A DNA stretch of 9,001 bases from Acidobacteriaceae bacterium. GTDB lineage: Bacteria > Acidobacteriota > Terriglobia > Terriglobales > Acidobacteriaceae. The notes beneath the pieces are model-generated. The model was not told the origin of the DNA and did no database searches. It saw only the letters and a list, made by a program, of their open reading frames with translations. Position numbers and translations under genes: made by a program. Where the stretch lies: positions 1 through 9,001 of the forward strand of contig DAHXOQ010000103.1 of assembly GCA_027364815.1 (NCBI GenBank), read 5' to 3'. This document shows, one piece after another, positions 1 through 7,197 of the stretch; the first letter of the stretch is position 1, and each line of letters starts with the position of its first letter.

Positions 1-1
1 C

Positions 2-1054
2 GCCGGCGAAGTCGGCTTCTTCGTCGCGACAATTAAAAACGTAGCCGACACAAAAATCGGCGACACCATTACCGACGATGCCGACCCCGCATCCGAAGCC
101 CTCCCCGGCTTTGAAGAGCTCAAGCCCATGGTCTTCGCCGGCCTTTACACCGTCGATTCTCACGAGCACACCCTCCTGCGCGACGCTCTCGAAAAACTCC
201 GCCTCAATGACGCCAGCTTCTTTTTCGAACCGGAAAGCTCCGTCGCCCTCGGCTTCGGTTTCCGCTGCGGCTTCCTCGGCCTCCTCCACATGGAGATCAT
301 TCAGGAGCGCCTCGAACGCGAGTACGAACTCGACCTCATCACAACCGCACCCGGCGTCCGTTACCACATCACGCTCACCGATGGAACCGTCCTCGAAGTC
401 GACAACCCCTCGCGCTGGCCAGATCCCACCAGCATCGATTTCATTAAAGAGCCGGTCATCACCGCCAGCATCCTCACCAACGAGGAGTACGTCGGCGGTA
501 TCCTCAAGCTCGTCGAAGAAAAACGCGGCCGCCAGATTAATTTCGAATACGTCACCCCCACCCGCGTCATGCTCACCTACGAACTCCCGCTCAACGAAAT
601 CGTTCTCGACTTATACGACCGCCTCAAGTCCGTCTCCCGCGGTTACGCCTCGCTCGATTACCACCTCGCCGGTGAGTGGGTCTCGCCCATGGTCAAGATG
701 GACATCCTCGTCTCCGGCGAACCCGTCGACGCGCTCTCCATCATCATTCACAAGGACCATGCCTATGAACGCGGCCGCGCGCTAGTTTCCAAAATGCGCG
801 AGCTCATCCCGCGCCAGCAATTTGAAGTCGCCATCCAGGCCGCCATCGGCGCCAAAATCGTCGCCCGCGAAACCGTCACCGCACTGCGCAAGAACGTCAT
901 CGCCAAATGCTACGGCGGCGATATCAGCCGCAAGCGCAAGCTTCTCGAAAAACAAAAGGAAGGCAAAAAACGCATGAAGCGCATCGGCAAGGTCGACATC
1001 CCCCAGGAAGCCTTCCTCGCTGTCCTCCGCATCGGCGAAGAATCCCCAAAATAG
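2..1054 (+). CDS. lepA: Elongation factor 4 (LepA), 3' part, truncated by window start
   Basis: Ribosome-associated GTPase that back-translocates or remodels stalled ribosomes; acts in the cytoplasm or at the membrane. About 350 codons are open from the first complete codon to the TAG at 1052-1054. The GTPase (G) domain and the start lie outside the window. What remains begins in the beta-barrel domain II (GEVGFFVATIKNV, then KIGDTIT). It continues through the LPGFEELKPMVFAGLY junction and the EF-G-like domains III and V (GFGFRCGFLGLLHMEIIQER). It ends with the LepA-specific C-terminal domain, whose CYGGDISRKRKLLEKQKEGK stretch and IPQEAF are diagnostic and separate it from EF-G and TypA. Codons are strongly C-ending. 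No frameshift is seen. No good intrinsic terminator follows on the plus strand, and the next gene is convergent. Identification is near certain; only the N-terminus is missing. Confidence 0.97.
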   Translation, partial: AGEVGFFVATIKNVADTKIGDTITDDADPASEALPGFEELKPMVFAGLYTVDSHEHTLLRDALEKLRLNDASFFFEPESSVALGFGFRCGFLGLLHMEIIQERLEREYELDLITTAPGVRYHITLTDGTVLEVDNPSRWPDPTSIDFIKEPVITASILTNEEYVGGILKLVEEKRGRQINFEYVTPTRVMLTYELPLNEIVLDLYDRLKSVSRGYASLDYHLAGEWVSPMVKMDILVSGEPVDALSIIIHKDHAYERGRALVSKMRELIPRQQFEVAIQAAIGAKIVARETVTALRKNVIAKCYGGDISRKRKLLEKQKEGKKRMKRIGKVDIPQEAFLAVLRIGEESPK

Positions 1055-1535
1055 TAGTACGCCAGACTCCGTGCCATCCCCGCACCAGCGTGTGCCAACT
1101 CGCCGCTTTTATTCCTTTCAACTCCCTGCCACAAACCTTCTCCTTAAATTCCACCTTTTCCATCCAATTTTTCCCTAATTTTCGCCCCAAAAATGCCCAT
1201 TGGCTTCACTTAAAAGCAGTTACTTTTCACACTAACGTAACAATCACCTGTGGAAAGCTCATACATGTCCATTTATTGACCACAACGCTGTGCACTTCAA
1301 GCGTCAACCCCTTACATTTCAAATTACGAACTATGAATCAACAACTTGCAACCGCCTGCAATTATCCATCCGCATTGGCAAGAAGAAGAAGTATCTATAA
1401 TTGAGAGTTTTCCAAAATGATATCCACAAAATTTTCCACAGAATATCCCTTTTCCTATTACTTTTCTATTGCCTCCCGTCAGCCACCGGTGAGCCTGTTC
1501 AATGAACATCCAATTCCGGTCCGCTACTTACCCAT
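1055..1535. other. AT-rich convergent intergenic spacer
   Basis: About 480 bases between the lepA stop and the terminator of the facing ompH-like gene. Composition is clearly more AT-rich than the flanking genes, with several pyrimidine-rich stretches (about 1110-1190). I see no ribosome-binding site with a credible reading frame; the open frames here are extensions or shadows of lepA. No tRNA-like fold and no plus-strand terminator with a T-run were found for lepA. The only organised content is the group of DnaA-box-like elements at 1408-1440, plus one inverted copy at 1249-1257. Confidence 0.6.
1408..1440 (+). repeat. Three tandem DnaA-box-like 9-mers at 12-bp spacing
   Basis: TTTTCCAAA (1408-1416), ATATCCACA (1420-1428) and TTTTCCACA (1432-1440) have TCCA cores exactly 12 bp apart. 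The third fits the loose DnaA-box consensus TTWTNCACA fully, and the first two each miss by one base. A fourth copy, CTTTCCACA, lies in inverse orientation at 1249-1257 and also misses by one. The surrounding AT-richness fits a DnaA-binding or unwinding locus. However, genes on both sides point towards the site, which is unusual for a replication origin. AT-rich sequence also yields such matches by chance, so the functional reading is tentative. Confidence 0.3.
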
Positions 1536-1569
1536 AAAAAAAGCGTGGCGCGGAGTATCTCCGCGCCAC
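1536..1569 (-). terminator. Intrinsic terminator of the distal ompH-like gene
   Basis: A perfect 11-bp stem, GTGGCGCGGAG (1545-1555) with CTCCGCGCCAC (1559-1569), encloses a 3-base loop. On the minus strand it is followed by seven T (A-run at 1536-1542). It lies 25 bases past the stop codon of the minus-strand gene. The plus-strand side has no T-run, so it should act mainly on leftward transcription. Confidence 0.9.
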
Positions 1570-1593
1570 ACCCTCCGTTGTTTTGAAGCTGAG

Positions 1594-2214
1594 TTACTTC
1601 CCTGGTGCCTTCGGCGCCGTATGGGGAGCCGTCGTCGGTGCCGCTTTTACCGCTGGCGCAGCAGGTGCCGGAATGCCTGACTTCACGTTGTAAGCATCGA
1701 TGATGATCTTGGTGATATCGCTCGATGGATCGGCATAAAGCACTGTTGGCGCGCTGTTTTGCTGGATTGTCGTGTCGATGATGTTTGTGATGCCCTGCTT
1801 CTTCGCATAATCCAGCAGTACGTCGTATACCTTGACGCTGAGCGCGCCCATCATCTGCTCCATCTCGTCTTGGATCGATTTCTGCGTGTCTTCAAGCTCA
1901 CGCTTCAATTGTTTCTGCTTATCTGCTATCACCTTGGCGCGTTTGGCCAGATCCGGTTGGCTCAGCTTGTCCTGATCCGACTTCAATTGCTTCTGCAGGT
2001 TCACAACCTCATCGCTGAGTGCCTTCAGTTGCTCGCGCTTCGGCTCATACTTTTTTTGCAGATCGGCAAAGTCGCGCTGTGCTTCGTTTGTCTCGCCTAC
2101 TGCCGCTTGAAATGCAATGACCGCAATATGGGCCTGCGGTGCTGGGGATTGGGCATGCGCAGCAAGCACAAATGCTGATGCAAAAAGAAGCGTAAATGTA
2201 AATCTAAACTTCAT
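1594..2214 (-). CDS. OmpH/Skp-like periplasmic chaperone, copy 1 (distal)
   Basis: Predicted periplasmic holdase for unfolded outer-membrane proteins on their way to BamA. It has 206 residues, within the usual range for the Skp/OmpH family. Residues 1-21 form a Sec signal peptide (basic start MKFR, hydrophobic core, AHA/Q cleavage site). Residues about 30-36 (IAVIAFQ) are the first strand of the body. Residues about 45-135 are a charged heptad-like coiled coil rich in K, E, Q and L, the tentacle arms of Skp. Residues 155-180 return to the core (TVLYAD, DITKIIIDAYN). The last about 25 residues are an Ala/Pro tail. GAGGT six bases before the ATG supports this start. The neighbour at 2382-2996 is a close paralogue: hand alignment gives about 99 identities in some 153 core positions. 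It has its own terminator and lies downstream of another one, so it probably has its own promoter in 2215-2287. No convincing -35/-10 pair is seen there. Confidence 0.9.
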   Translation of the reverse strand: MKFRFTFTLLFASAFVLAAHAQSPAPQAHIAVIAFQAAVGETNEAQRDFADLQKKYEPKREQLKALSDEVVNLQKQLKSDQDKLSQPDLAKRAKVIADKQKQLKRELEDTQKSIQDEMEQMMGALSVKVYDVLLDYAKKQGITNIIDTTIQQNSAPTVLYADPSSDITKIIIDAYNVKSGIPAPAAPAVKAAPTTAPHTAPKAPGK

Positions 2215-2287
2215 GCTGAAACCTCGTCTTCTCTTATCGCTTGAAATCCTGAAAATCCAGGTATTGCCCGTCTATCCTTCTTTGCCC

Positions 2288-2329
2288 AAAAAATAAAACA
2301 GCGTAGAGCGGAGCTGTTCCGCGCTACGC
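2288..2329 (-). terminator. Intrinsic terminator of the proximal ompH-like gene
   Basis: The stem pairs GCGTAG (2301-2306) with CTACGC (2324-2329), then GCGGA (2308-2312) with TCCGC (2318-2322), with one A/G mismatch between them and a 5-base loop. On the minus strand it is followed by a T-rich run (2288-2299 reads A-rich on the plus strand). It lies about 50 bases after the stop of the 2382-2996 gene and before the start of the 1594-2214 gene, so it divides the two paralogues. Confidence 0.85.
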
Positions 2330-2381
2330 CGTTCTCTTTCTTGCTGCAAATACCTTTTTTGCCACTCTTGCTTGACAAGTC

Positions 2382-2996
2382 TTACTTGGCCGGTGCTGCC
2401 TTCGGTGCTGAATGCGGCGCCGTTGTCGGTGCGGCCGTGCCGCCCGTGCCCGCCGGAGGTGCCGGGATACCGGACTTCACGTTGTACGCATCAATGACTG
2501 CCTTCGTGATGTTCGTCGACTCATCCGCATACAGTACTGGTGTCTGCTGGCTGCTCACGTCAATCACAACCGTAAAACCCTGCTTCTTCGCATAGTCGGC
2601 CAATACGTCGTAAACCTTCGACGCTAGTGTCCCGTATACATCCTGCATCTCCGTCTGGAAGTCGTTCTGCGCATCTTCGCCTTCGCGCTGAAGCTGCTTC
2701 GTCTTGTCGTCAATCGACTTGGCACGGCTCGCCCGCTCCGTGTCGCTGAGCTTGTCGGCTTGAGCCTGGAGCTGCTTCTTCAAGTTGTCGATATCATCGC
2801 TGAGTACCTTCAGTTGCTGACGCTTAGGGTCAAACTTCTTCTGCAGGTCGGCGAAATCTCGCTGGCCTTCGTTGGTCTGGGCTACGGCGCCCTGAAATGC
2901 AATGACGGCTACCTTCGTCGGCGCCGCGGTTTGGGCATTGGCTGCAAGGGCAAGGCCCGAGGCCATCAATACTGCAAGAGCAAGTGAACGCTTCAT
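2382..2996 (-). CDS. OmpH/Skp-like periplasmic chaperone, copy 2 (proximal to bamA)
   Basis: Predicted periplasmic chaperone delivering nascent beta-barrel proteins to the BAM machinery. It has 204 residues from the chosen ATG. The frame stays open upstream to 3140, but GAAGGAG lies 11 bases before the ATG at 2996, and a signal peptide begins exactly there (MKRS, hydrophobic core, ANA/Q cleavage after residue 21). The upstream extension has no membrane-targeting or family-like character. After the signal come strand AVIAFQGAV (30-38), a long charged coiled coil (about 44-135) and the C-terminal core with VLYADES and ITKAVIDAYN. It ends in a Gly/Ala/Pro/Thr tail (about 177-204). The QRDFADLQKK, KVYDVLxDYAKKQG and DAYNVKSGIPAP segments are shared with the paralogue at 1594-2214. 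It lies nearer to bamA and has the better ribosome-binding site, so it may be the ancestral skp; that order is inference. Confidence 0.91.
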   Translation of the reverse strand: MKRSLALAVLMASGLALAANAQTAAPTKVAVIAFQGAVAQTNEGQRDFADLQKKFDPKRQQLKVLSDDIDNLKKQLQAQADKLSDTERASRAKSIDDKTKQLQREGEDAQNDFQTEMQDVYGTLASKVYDVLADYAKKQGFTVVIDVSSQQTPVLYADESTNITKAVIDAYNVKSGIPAPPAGTGGTAAPTTAPHSAPKAAPAK

Positions 2997-3157
2997 TGAG
3001 AGAAAAACTCCTTCAGGATTCCTGATTGAATCTCCACCGTGCGGCAGAGGGCGAACCTGCGGTTGCTCCAGACCTCTCTGTACCCTCGTTGGGCCTCGGC
3101 TGCTGTTTACCTCGCAGCTGATACAAAAAGACGCAGGCATCGGCAGAAACTACTCAA

Positions 3158-3163
3158 ATTATA
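3158..3163 (-). promoter_or_regulatory. -10 element (TATAAT) for the proximal ompH-like gene
   Basis: The minus strand carries a perfect TATAAT, giving a predicted leader of about 155 bases before the ATG at 2996. No good TTGACA-like -35 lies 16-18 bases upstream. Instead TTGGTG (3174-3179) and a GGAATTT stretch lie ahead of it. The leader contains short self-complementary segments such as AACC-GCA-GGTT, but I recognise no riboswitch in it. Confidence 0.45.
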
Positions 3164-3227
3164 GCACCACCCTCACCAAATTCCCCGCTATCACCCCCGG
3201 CATGAAATAGTGATTTCTGGCTTTTGG

Positions 3228-3827
3228 CTACTTATGCAAAACCCCTAGTCGCGCCATGAGAATGAACACAAGTCCCAACAGACTCAACAGGACCCAAAGA
3301 ATAGAAAAACCATAAAACGGGATCTGAAGCACCCGCCACAGCTTCGGCGGCCAAACATCCACCAGCTTGTCCTTCAATCCCTCGTTGAAGCGCGTCGGCC
3401 GATCCTCATCCTCGCCTGCCGGCTTCCACTCCGAGGCCAGAAAAGTTGCGCGTATATTCGTCAGCAGAACTCCAAGCAGAAATATGCGGATGAACACAAT
3501 GGGCATCAAACCCGTTTGAAGTATAGTGACAAGCGTATCTAGTAGAAAGCACGCAAAGATAATGGCTGCGGCTATCCAGCTCTTCTCCCGAACCCCCATC
3601 CCGCCTACCCAGAAGATCAGTCCTGTGAAGATAGCGATAGCGATGTAAAGAATGTTCCCGGTCAGCAGCGAGAACGCAAACGTCACTGCTGCAATCACAA
3701 AACAAATCCAGAACCCCTGCTGCCCCAGGTAATCCACATCCCAGGCATTTTCAACTGTCGGCCAAAATATGCTCTTCAGCCAGCCATCCGTGCGCTTTGG
3801 CTCATCTGAAAGTCCAAGTGTTTGCAT
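3228..3827 (-). CDS. Five-TM integral membrane protein of unknown function
   Basis: I do not recognise a family. It has 199 residues. A polar N-terminus (1-37, including DEPKRTDGWLKSIFWPTVEN) precedes four closely spaced hydrophobic helices at about 38-55, 58-76, 83-103 and 108-127. A charged cytosol- or periplasm-facing segment follows (131-168, GEDEDRPTRFNEG), and then a fifth helix at about 170-192. No catalytic motif, cysteine pair or nucleotide-binding signature is visible. The start is the only ATG before residue 77, but no clear Shine-Dalgarno sequence precedes it, so expression may be low or leaderless-like. It lies between bamA and the ompH pair on the same strand, after the bamA terminator. 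No terminator follows its own stop, so some read-through into the proximal ompH gene is possible. The location suggests, but does not show, an envelope role. Confidence 0.72.
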   Translation of the reverse strand: MQTLGLSDEPKRTDGWLKSIFWPTVENAWDVDYLGQQGFWICFVIAAVTFAFSLLTGNILYIAIAIFTGLIFWVGGMGVREKSWIAAAIIFACFLLDTLVTILQTGLMPIVFIRIFLLGVLLTNIRATFLASEWKPAGEDEDRPTRFNEGLKDKLVDVWPPKLWRVLQIPFYGFSILWVLLSLLGLVFILMARLGVLHK

Positions 3828-3935
3828 GCCAGAAAGATTTTCATACGCTATCTAACCGCGTCAATATACTCTTCACAATTGCGCACACATCTTAACTGCT
3901 TTACTCTTCGAGTTACTCCCAATTGGAAATTACTT

Positions 3936-3955
3936 TCAGATGAGAAATAATCTGA
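3936..3955. repeat. Inverted repeat TCAGAT-N8-ATCTGA, operator-like
   Basis: A perfect 6-bp dyad with an 8-base spacer lies about 110 bases upstream of the five-TM gene start. Size and symmetry suit a dimeric regulator site. A chance occurrence in AT-rich sequence is possible, and no adjacent regulator gene is present. Confidence 0.3.
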
Positions 3956-3973
3956 TTCCCTCTTCCATGCATT

Positions 3974-4001
3974 TTTACAGTATGGTTTACCAGATGATAA
4001 T
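3974..4001 (+). promoter_or_regulatory. Possible rightward promoter (TTTACA-N16-GATAAT)
   Basis: On the plus strand TTTACA (3974-3979) and GATAAT (3996-4001) are separated by 16 bases, each one mismatch from the sigma-70-type consensus. It points towards the hairpin at 4087-4115 with no open frame between. If active, it would make a short transcript of roughly 105-110 nucleotides. The region is AT-rich, so this could be fortuitous. Confidence 0.25.
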
Positions 4002-4086
4002 CACCCCCATTTTCCCCGCCAAAACCGGCACTCCCCCATCGATCTTCTTCCTGTAAATCCTCAACGCACAAATACCGGCCCCAATA

Positions 4087-4115
4087 AAAATGCCGCTCGT
4101 TTTGAGCGGCATTTT
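4087..4115 (-). terminator. Intrinsic terminator of bamA, nearly symmetric
   Basis: A perfect 12-bp stem, AAAATGCCGCTC (4087-4098) with GAGCGGCATTTT (4104-4115), encloses a 5-base loop. It lies 26 bases beyond the bamA stop. Both arms carry A/T runs, so on the minus strand it ends in a T-rich tail, and it could also stop rightward transcription. Confidence 0.88.
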
Positions 4116-4140
4116 CGCACTTCCTCTTTACATCCCAACT

Positions 4141-7062
4141 TTAGAACGTCGTTGAAACCGTCAGGCGGAAGGTCTTTCTCGGTTCGTGGAACCAATCAAC
4201 CGCGCCGAATGCTGCAATCGCGTCGGCGTATGTGTAATCACCCGCGCCACCTGCCGGGAACATGCTGCGTGTAATCAGGCTCGCTCCGCAATTCTTCGGC
4301 TTGCCCGGTGCAGCTGGTTCGTTGTTGCAGATCGGGTTTGTGAAGAGCCGCAACGGGTTGTACGCGTAGTACAGACGTACTGGCGCGTTGACCACTGGCA
4401 TGATAACCGCAATTTCGCCGCCCGTTGACATACGCGGTATAAAATTGGTGCCGCCAACCGTATGAATATTCTCCTGGAATCCTACAGCGTATCCCGGTAT
4501 CCCGCCCTGGCAAGCTCCGTTATTAAAGACCGGGCAACCATAGAGTGGCGATGTCAGTGTGGCAAAGCCCTCGGGACTCTGCGCCAACTGGTTCTTGTTC
4601 AACGAGCCATTCAAGCCAAAATCGTTAAACAACGTCAGCGTCACTGGCCCAGCAATCGGAATTCTGTATTCCGTGTTCATCGTGAAGTTGGTATCGCCGC
4701 CCGTCGATACAATGCCGTAAACCGGTACAGGCACCTGGATGCATTGGTTCAACTGCGGATTATTCGGATCTCGCGGCACGCACGTACCATCAGGATTGGT
4801 TAGCTGAACATTCACGCGATTCGGAATGAATCCATAGGGAGTCGCGCTGCGAACATCAAAGCCGCGCAAATCCGCTTCGCCGCCTGCGTAGAAGCGGTCG
4901 TTGGGTGGTGCCACCGCGCCGCTGATGCCCTGTATGTATCCAAGCTGTGCGCGCACTCCAAGCACGTTGCGGCCATCCGGGCGTATTTGCAGGTAGTGCA
5001 TCGACCAGAACTGCTCATATGCTATGTGTGGTTCAATGAATCGCACATCACCCCAGAGTCCAGCCACCTGCAACACCGCCGTAATCTCTTTGCCCGAGCG
5101 TGGACGCATCGGGTTGTTCACCGTGTTGTAGATGTAACTCAGCGAGATTGAACTTGATTGGATGCCTATCAGTGGATTCGCGCCCTGGATTCCCGATCGG
5201 AAGTTGATCGTCTCAAAGTATGTCTGCGATGCCGTACTGAACGCCGTGATATTCGACTTGTTCCAGGAATATGTAAAGCCTACGCGGCGGAAGGATTTCA
5301 ACGGGTAGCTCATTGAGAACGTCATCCCAACCGCTTCCTGGTTGTAATTCTGCTGCAGATTCTGCTGCGCCGTAGTCAGGTTCAATGATTGCCCAGTCGA
5401 CGTCTGGTAGCTCTTCTGCTGATCGTAAGATGTCTTGTTGTTGAAAACCTGGAAGCCCAGGTTCAATGGGCGATTGCGCACATATGGCTGCGTAAAGCCG
5501 AATTGGAAGGTCCGGTTTACGTTGCCCAGGTTGCCCTGCAAGCTCAGCGTTTCGCCCAATCCCAGAAAGTTGTTCGTCTGGTAGTTCACGCCGATAAACG
5601 CGCCGGCTAGTCCGCTCACACCGCCGTTGATGCCGATCGAGTTCTTGCCCTTTTCCTTCACCTTCAGCAGCAGGTCAACTGTGCCAGCTTCGGTATCCTG
5701 GTGAGCTTCTGAGTCCTGGTCCACCTTCAGCGGATCGAAATAATCAAGCTGGTTCAAGCGCAGAAGACTGTACTCCCACATCTGCGAGTTGTACACTTGC
5801 CCTTCCTGAAGCATCAGTTCACGCCGGATCACCTTGTCGCGCGTTATCGTGTTGCCTTGGAACTCGATGCGTGAAACATAGAACGGCTTGCCCTCATCAA
5901 TATCGACAACCAGCGAAACCGTCTTCTTCTGCTCGTCGAAGACCGGCTTCGGAATGGCGCCAAAGTTGATGTAACCAAGCTGACCGTAAGCCTTCTTCAG
6001 ATTTTCAAGTCCCTTGCCGATCAGAGTCGCGTTGAACCAATCCCCATCCTTCACTGCAAAGGTTGAGCGCAGCGCCTTCACGTTCGTAACGGCCTTGTTG
6101 CCGGTAAACGTGATCGAACCCAGACGATAGCGATCGCCTTCTTCAATCGGTATCAAAATGTCTACGCGCTTGCCGCGACGTGGCTGGAAGGTCAGGAAGT
6201 TCAATCCGCCTTCATCGCGAATCTGCGTCTTCGGCTCTTCGATTGCCGTGTTGTAGTATCCCCTGTCGCGATACGCCTGCCGTACTCGCTCCGAATCCTC
6301 TTCCAATTTCGAGGAATCAAATGTCTTGGCAAAAAGATTCTCAAAAACAATCGAGTAGGGAATGCCAATCGGCTTCAAATTCAACATTGAGCGGCGCAGG
6401 ATCAAGGAGCTGATGTGCTGGTTGCCGGTGAACTTGATATTGCCCACCTTCACCGTCGGACCTTCCTTGATGTTGAAGTTTACCTGTACACTCGCCGGCG
6501 GTATCTTCTTCACTTCCGTCTTGATCGTCGCAAACTGGTGCCCGTGCTCGGAGAGTATCTCCTTCAACACCGTCTCGGCTCGCTTGATGCGGGTCGGGTC
6601 ATACTGACTTTCTACCGTCAGTCCAACCTTCTCCTTTTTGAACCGGTCCAACACATCCGATTGAGAGACCGCGTTGAGACCCTTGTAGTTGATCTCGCGG
6701 ATATTCGGCTTCTCTTCTACATATATGTTGAGAATAATCCCCTTCGTCGAATCCTCGCGCTCAATGCGCAGGTTCTCAAAGTAACTCGTATTCCACAACG
6801 AGTTGAAGTCCCGCTCAATCGAGATTGGATCGTATGTATCGCCCACTCGCGTAAAAAGACGCGCAACAATCGTCTCCTTCGGGATGCGGCGATTGCCAAT
6901 CACGCGGATCTGCTCAATCGTCTGCCCACCCTGCGCGCGCAGTGAAGCGACCGGCGCAAGAAATAGCAAGAGCATGAGGGCGGCTAGGGTAAAGGTCGTG
7001 CCCCGCTTCACACGGCAAATCAGAGCCGAGAGAGAACGTGCACCTGAGGTGTGCTGCTTCAT
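4141..7062 (-). CDS. bamA: Outer membrane protein assembly factor BamA (Omp85)
   Basis: Central BAM component that folds and inserts beta-barrel proteins into the outer membrane. From the ATG at 7062 it has 973 residues, longer than the roughly 800 of enterobacterial BamA. The signal peptide is about 1-43 (KRGTTF, hydrophobic core, LRA/Q). Five POTRA domains follow at about 49-119, 120-202, 203-310 (with an insertion), 311-392 and 393-472. The 16-strand barrel runs from about 473 to the end. Signatures include VGNIKFTGN and ITFTGN strands, the loop-6 motif ADLRGFDVR (RGF at 733-735) and a terminal RLTVSTTF ending in Phe. Six barrel cysteines form three close pairs. The barrel also has a Q/N-rich loop at about 542-578. 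Start choice: the frame opens at a GTG at 7140, which has a nearby GAGG, and a further ATG lies at 7116. The ATG at 7062 is preferred because the signal peptide then sits near the N-terminus, although its Shine-Dalgarno is weak. Confidence 0.96.
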   Translation of the reverse strand: MKQHTSGARSLSALICRVKRGTTFTLAALMLLLFLAPVASLRAQGGQTIEQIRVIGNRRIPKETIVARLFTRVGDTYDPISIERDFNSLWNTSYFENLRIEREDSTKGIILNIYVEEKPNIREINYKGLNAVSQSDVLDRFKKEKVGLTVESQYDPTRIKRAETVLKEILSEHGHQFATIKTEVKKIPPASVQVNFNIKEGPTVKVGNIKFTGNQHISSLILRRSMLNLKPIGIPYSIVFENLFAKTFDSSKLEEDSERVRQAYRDRGYYNTAIEEPKTQIRDEGGLNFLTFQPRRGKRVDILIPIEEGDRYRLGSITFTGNKAVTNVKALRSTFAVKDGDWFNATLIGKGLENLKKAYGQLGYINFGAIPKPVFDEQKKTVSLVVDIDEGKPFYVSRIEFQGNTITRDKVIRRELMLQEGQVYNSQMWEYSLLRLNQLDYFDPLKVDQDSEAHQDTEAGTVDLLLKVKEKGKNSIGINGGVSGLAGAFIGVNYQTNNFLGLGETLSLQGNLGNVNRTFQFGFTQPYVRNRPLNLGFQVFNNKTSYDQQKSYQTSTGQSLNLTTAQQNLQQNYNQEAVGMTFSMSYPLKSFRRVGFTYSWNKSNITAFSTASQTYFETINFRSGIQGANPLIGIQSSSISLSYIYNTVNNPMRPRSGKEITAVLQVAGLWGDVRFIEPHIAYEQFWSMHYLQIRPDGRNVLGVRAQLGYIQGISGAVAPPNDRFYAGGEADLRGFDVRSATPYGFIPNRVNVQLTNPDGTCVPRDPNNPQLNQCIQVPVPVYGIVSTGGDTNFTMNTEYRIPIAGPVTLTLFNDFGLNGSLNKNQLAQSPEGFATLTSPLYGCPVFNNGACQGGIPGYAVGFQENIHTVGGTNFIPRMSTGGEIAVIMPVVNAPVRLYYAYNPLRLFTNPICNNEPAAPGKPKNCGASLITRSMFPAGGAGDYTYADAIAAFGAVDWFHEPRKTFRLTVSTTF

Positions 7063-7197
7063 CACCGGGGCGTGACCCGTTGTGGAGCACAAAGATGTAT
7101 AAGCCAAAAATTGCATCGGTTTCGCGCGAAAAATAAGCACACCCTCACTGCCTCAAAAAAAATCGATTCCTGTACAAGGAAACATAAGGAAAGACTG

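Noticed and set aside
907..1404. 165-codon plus-strand frame running from lepA into the spacer
   Set aside because: First half is lepA in another frame (Arg/Gln/His-rich shadow); second half is AT-rich spacer with no protein-like pattern.
1249..1440. Main chromosomal replication origin
   Set aside because: DnaA-box-like sites are present, but both flanking genes converge on the site and no dnaA, dnaN, rpmH or similar origin neighbour is in the window; kept only as a DnaA-like cluster.
2997..3140. 48-codon N-terminal extension of the proximal OmpH-like protein
   Set aside because: It would bury the signal peptide; GAAGGAG lies directly before the ATG at 2996, and the extension overlaps the predicted untranslated leader.
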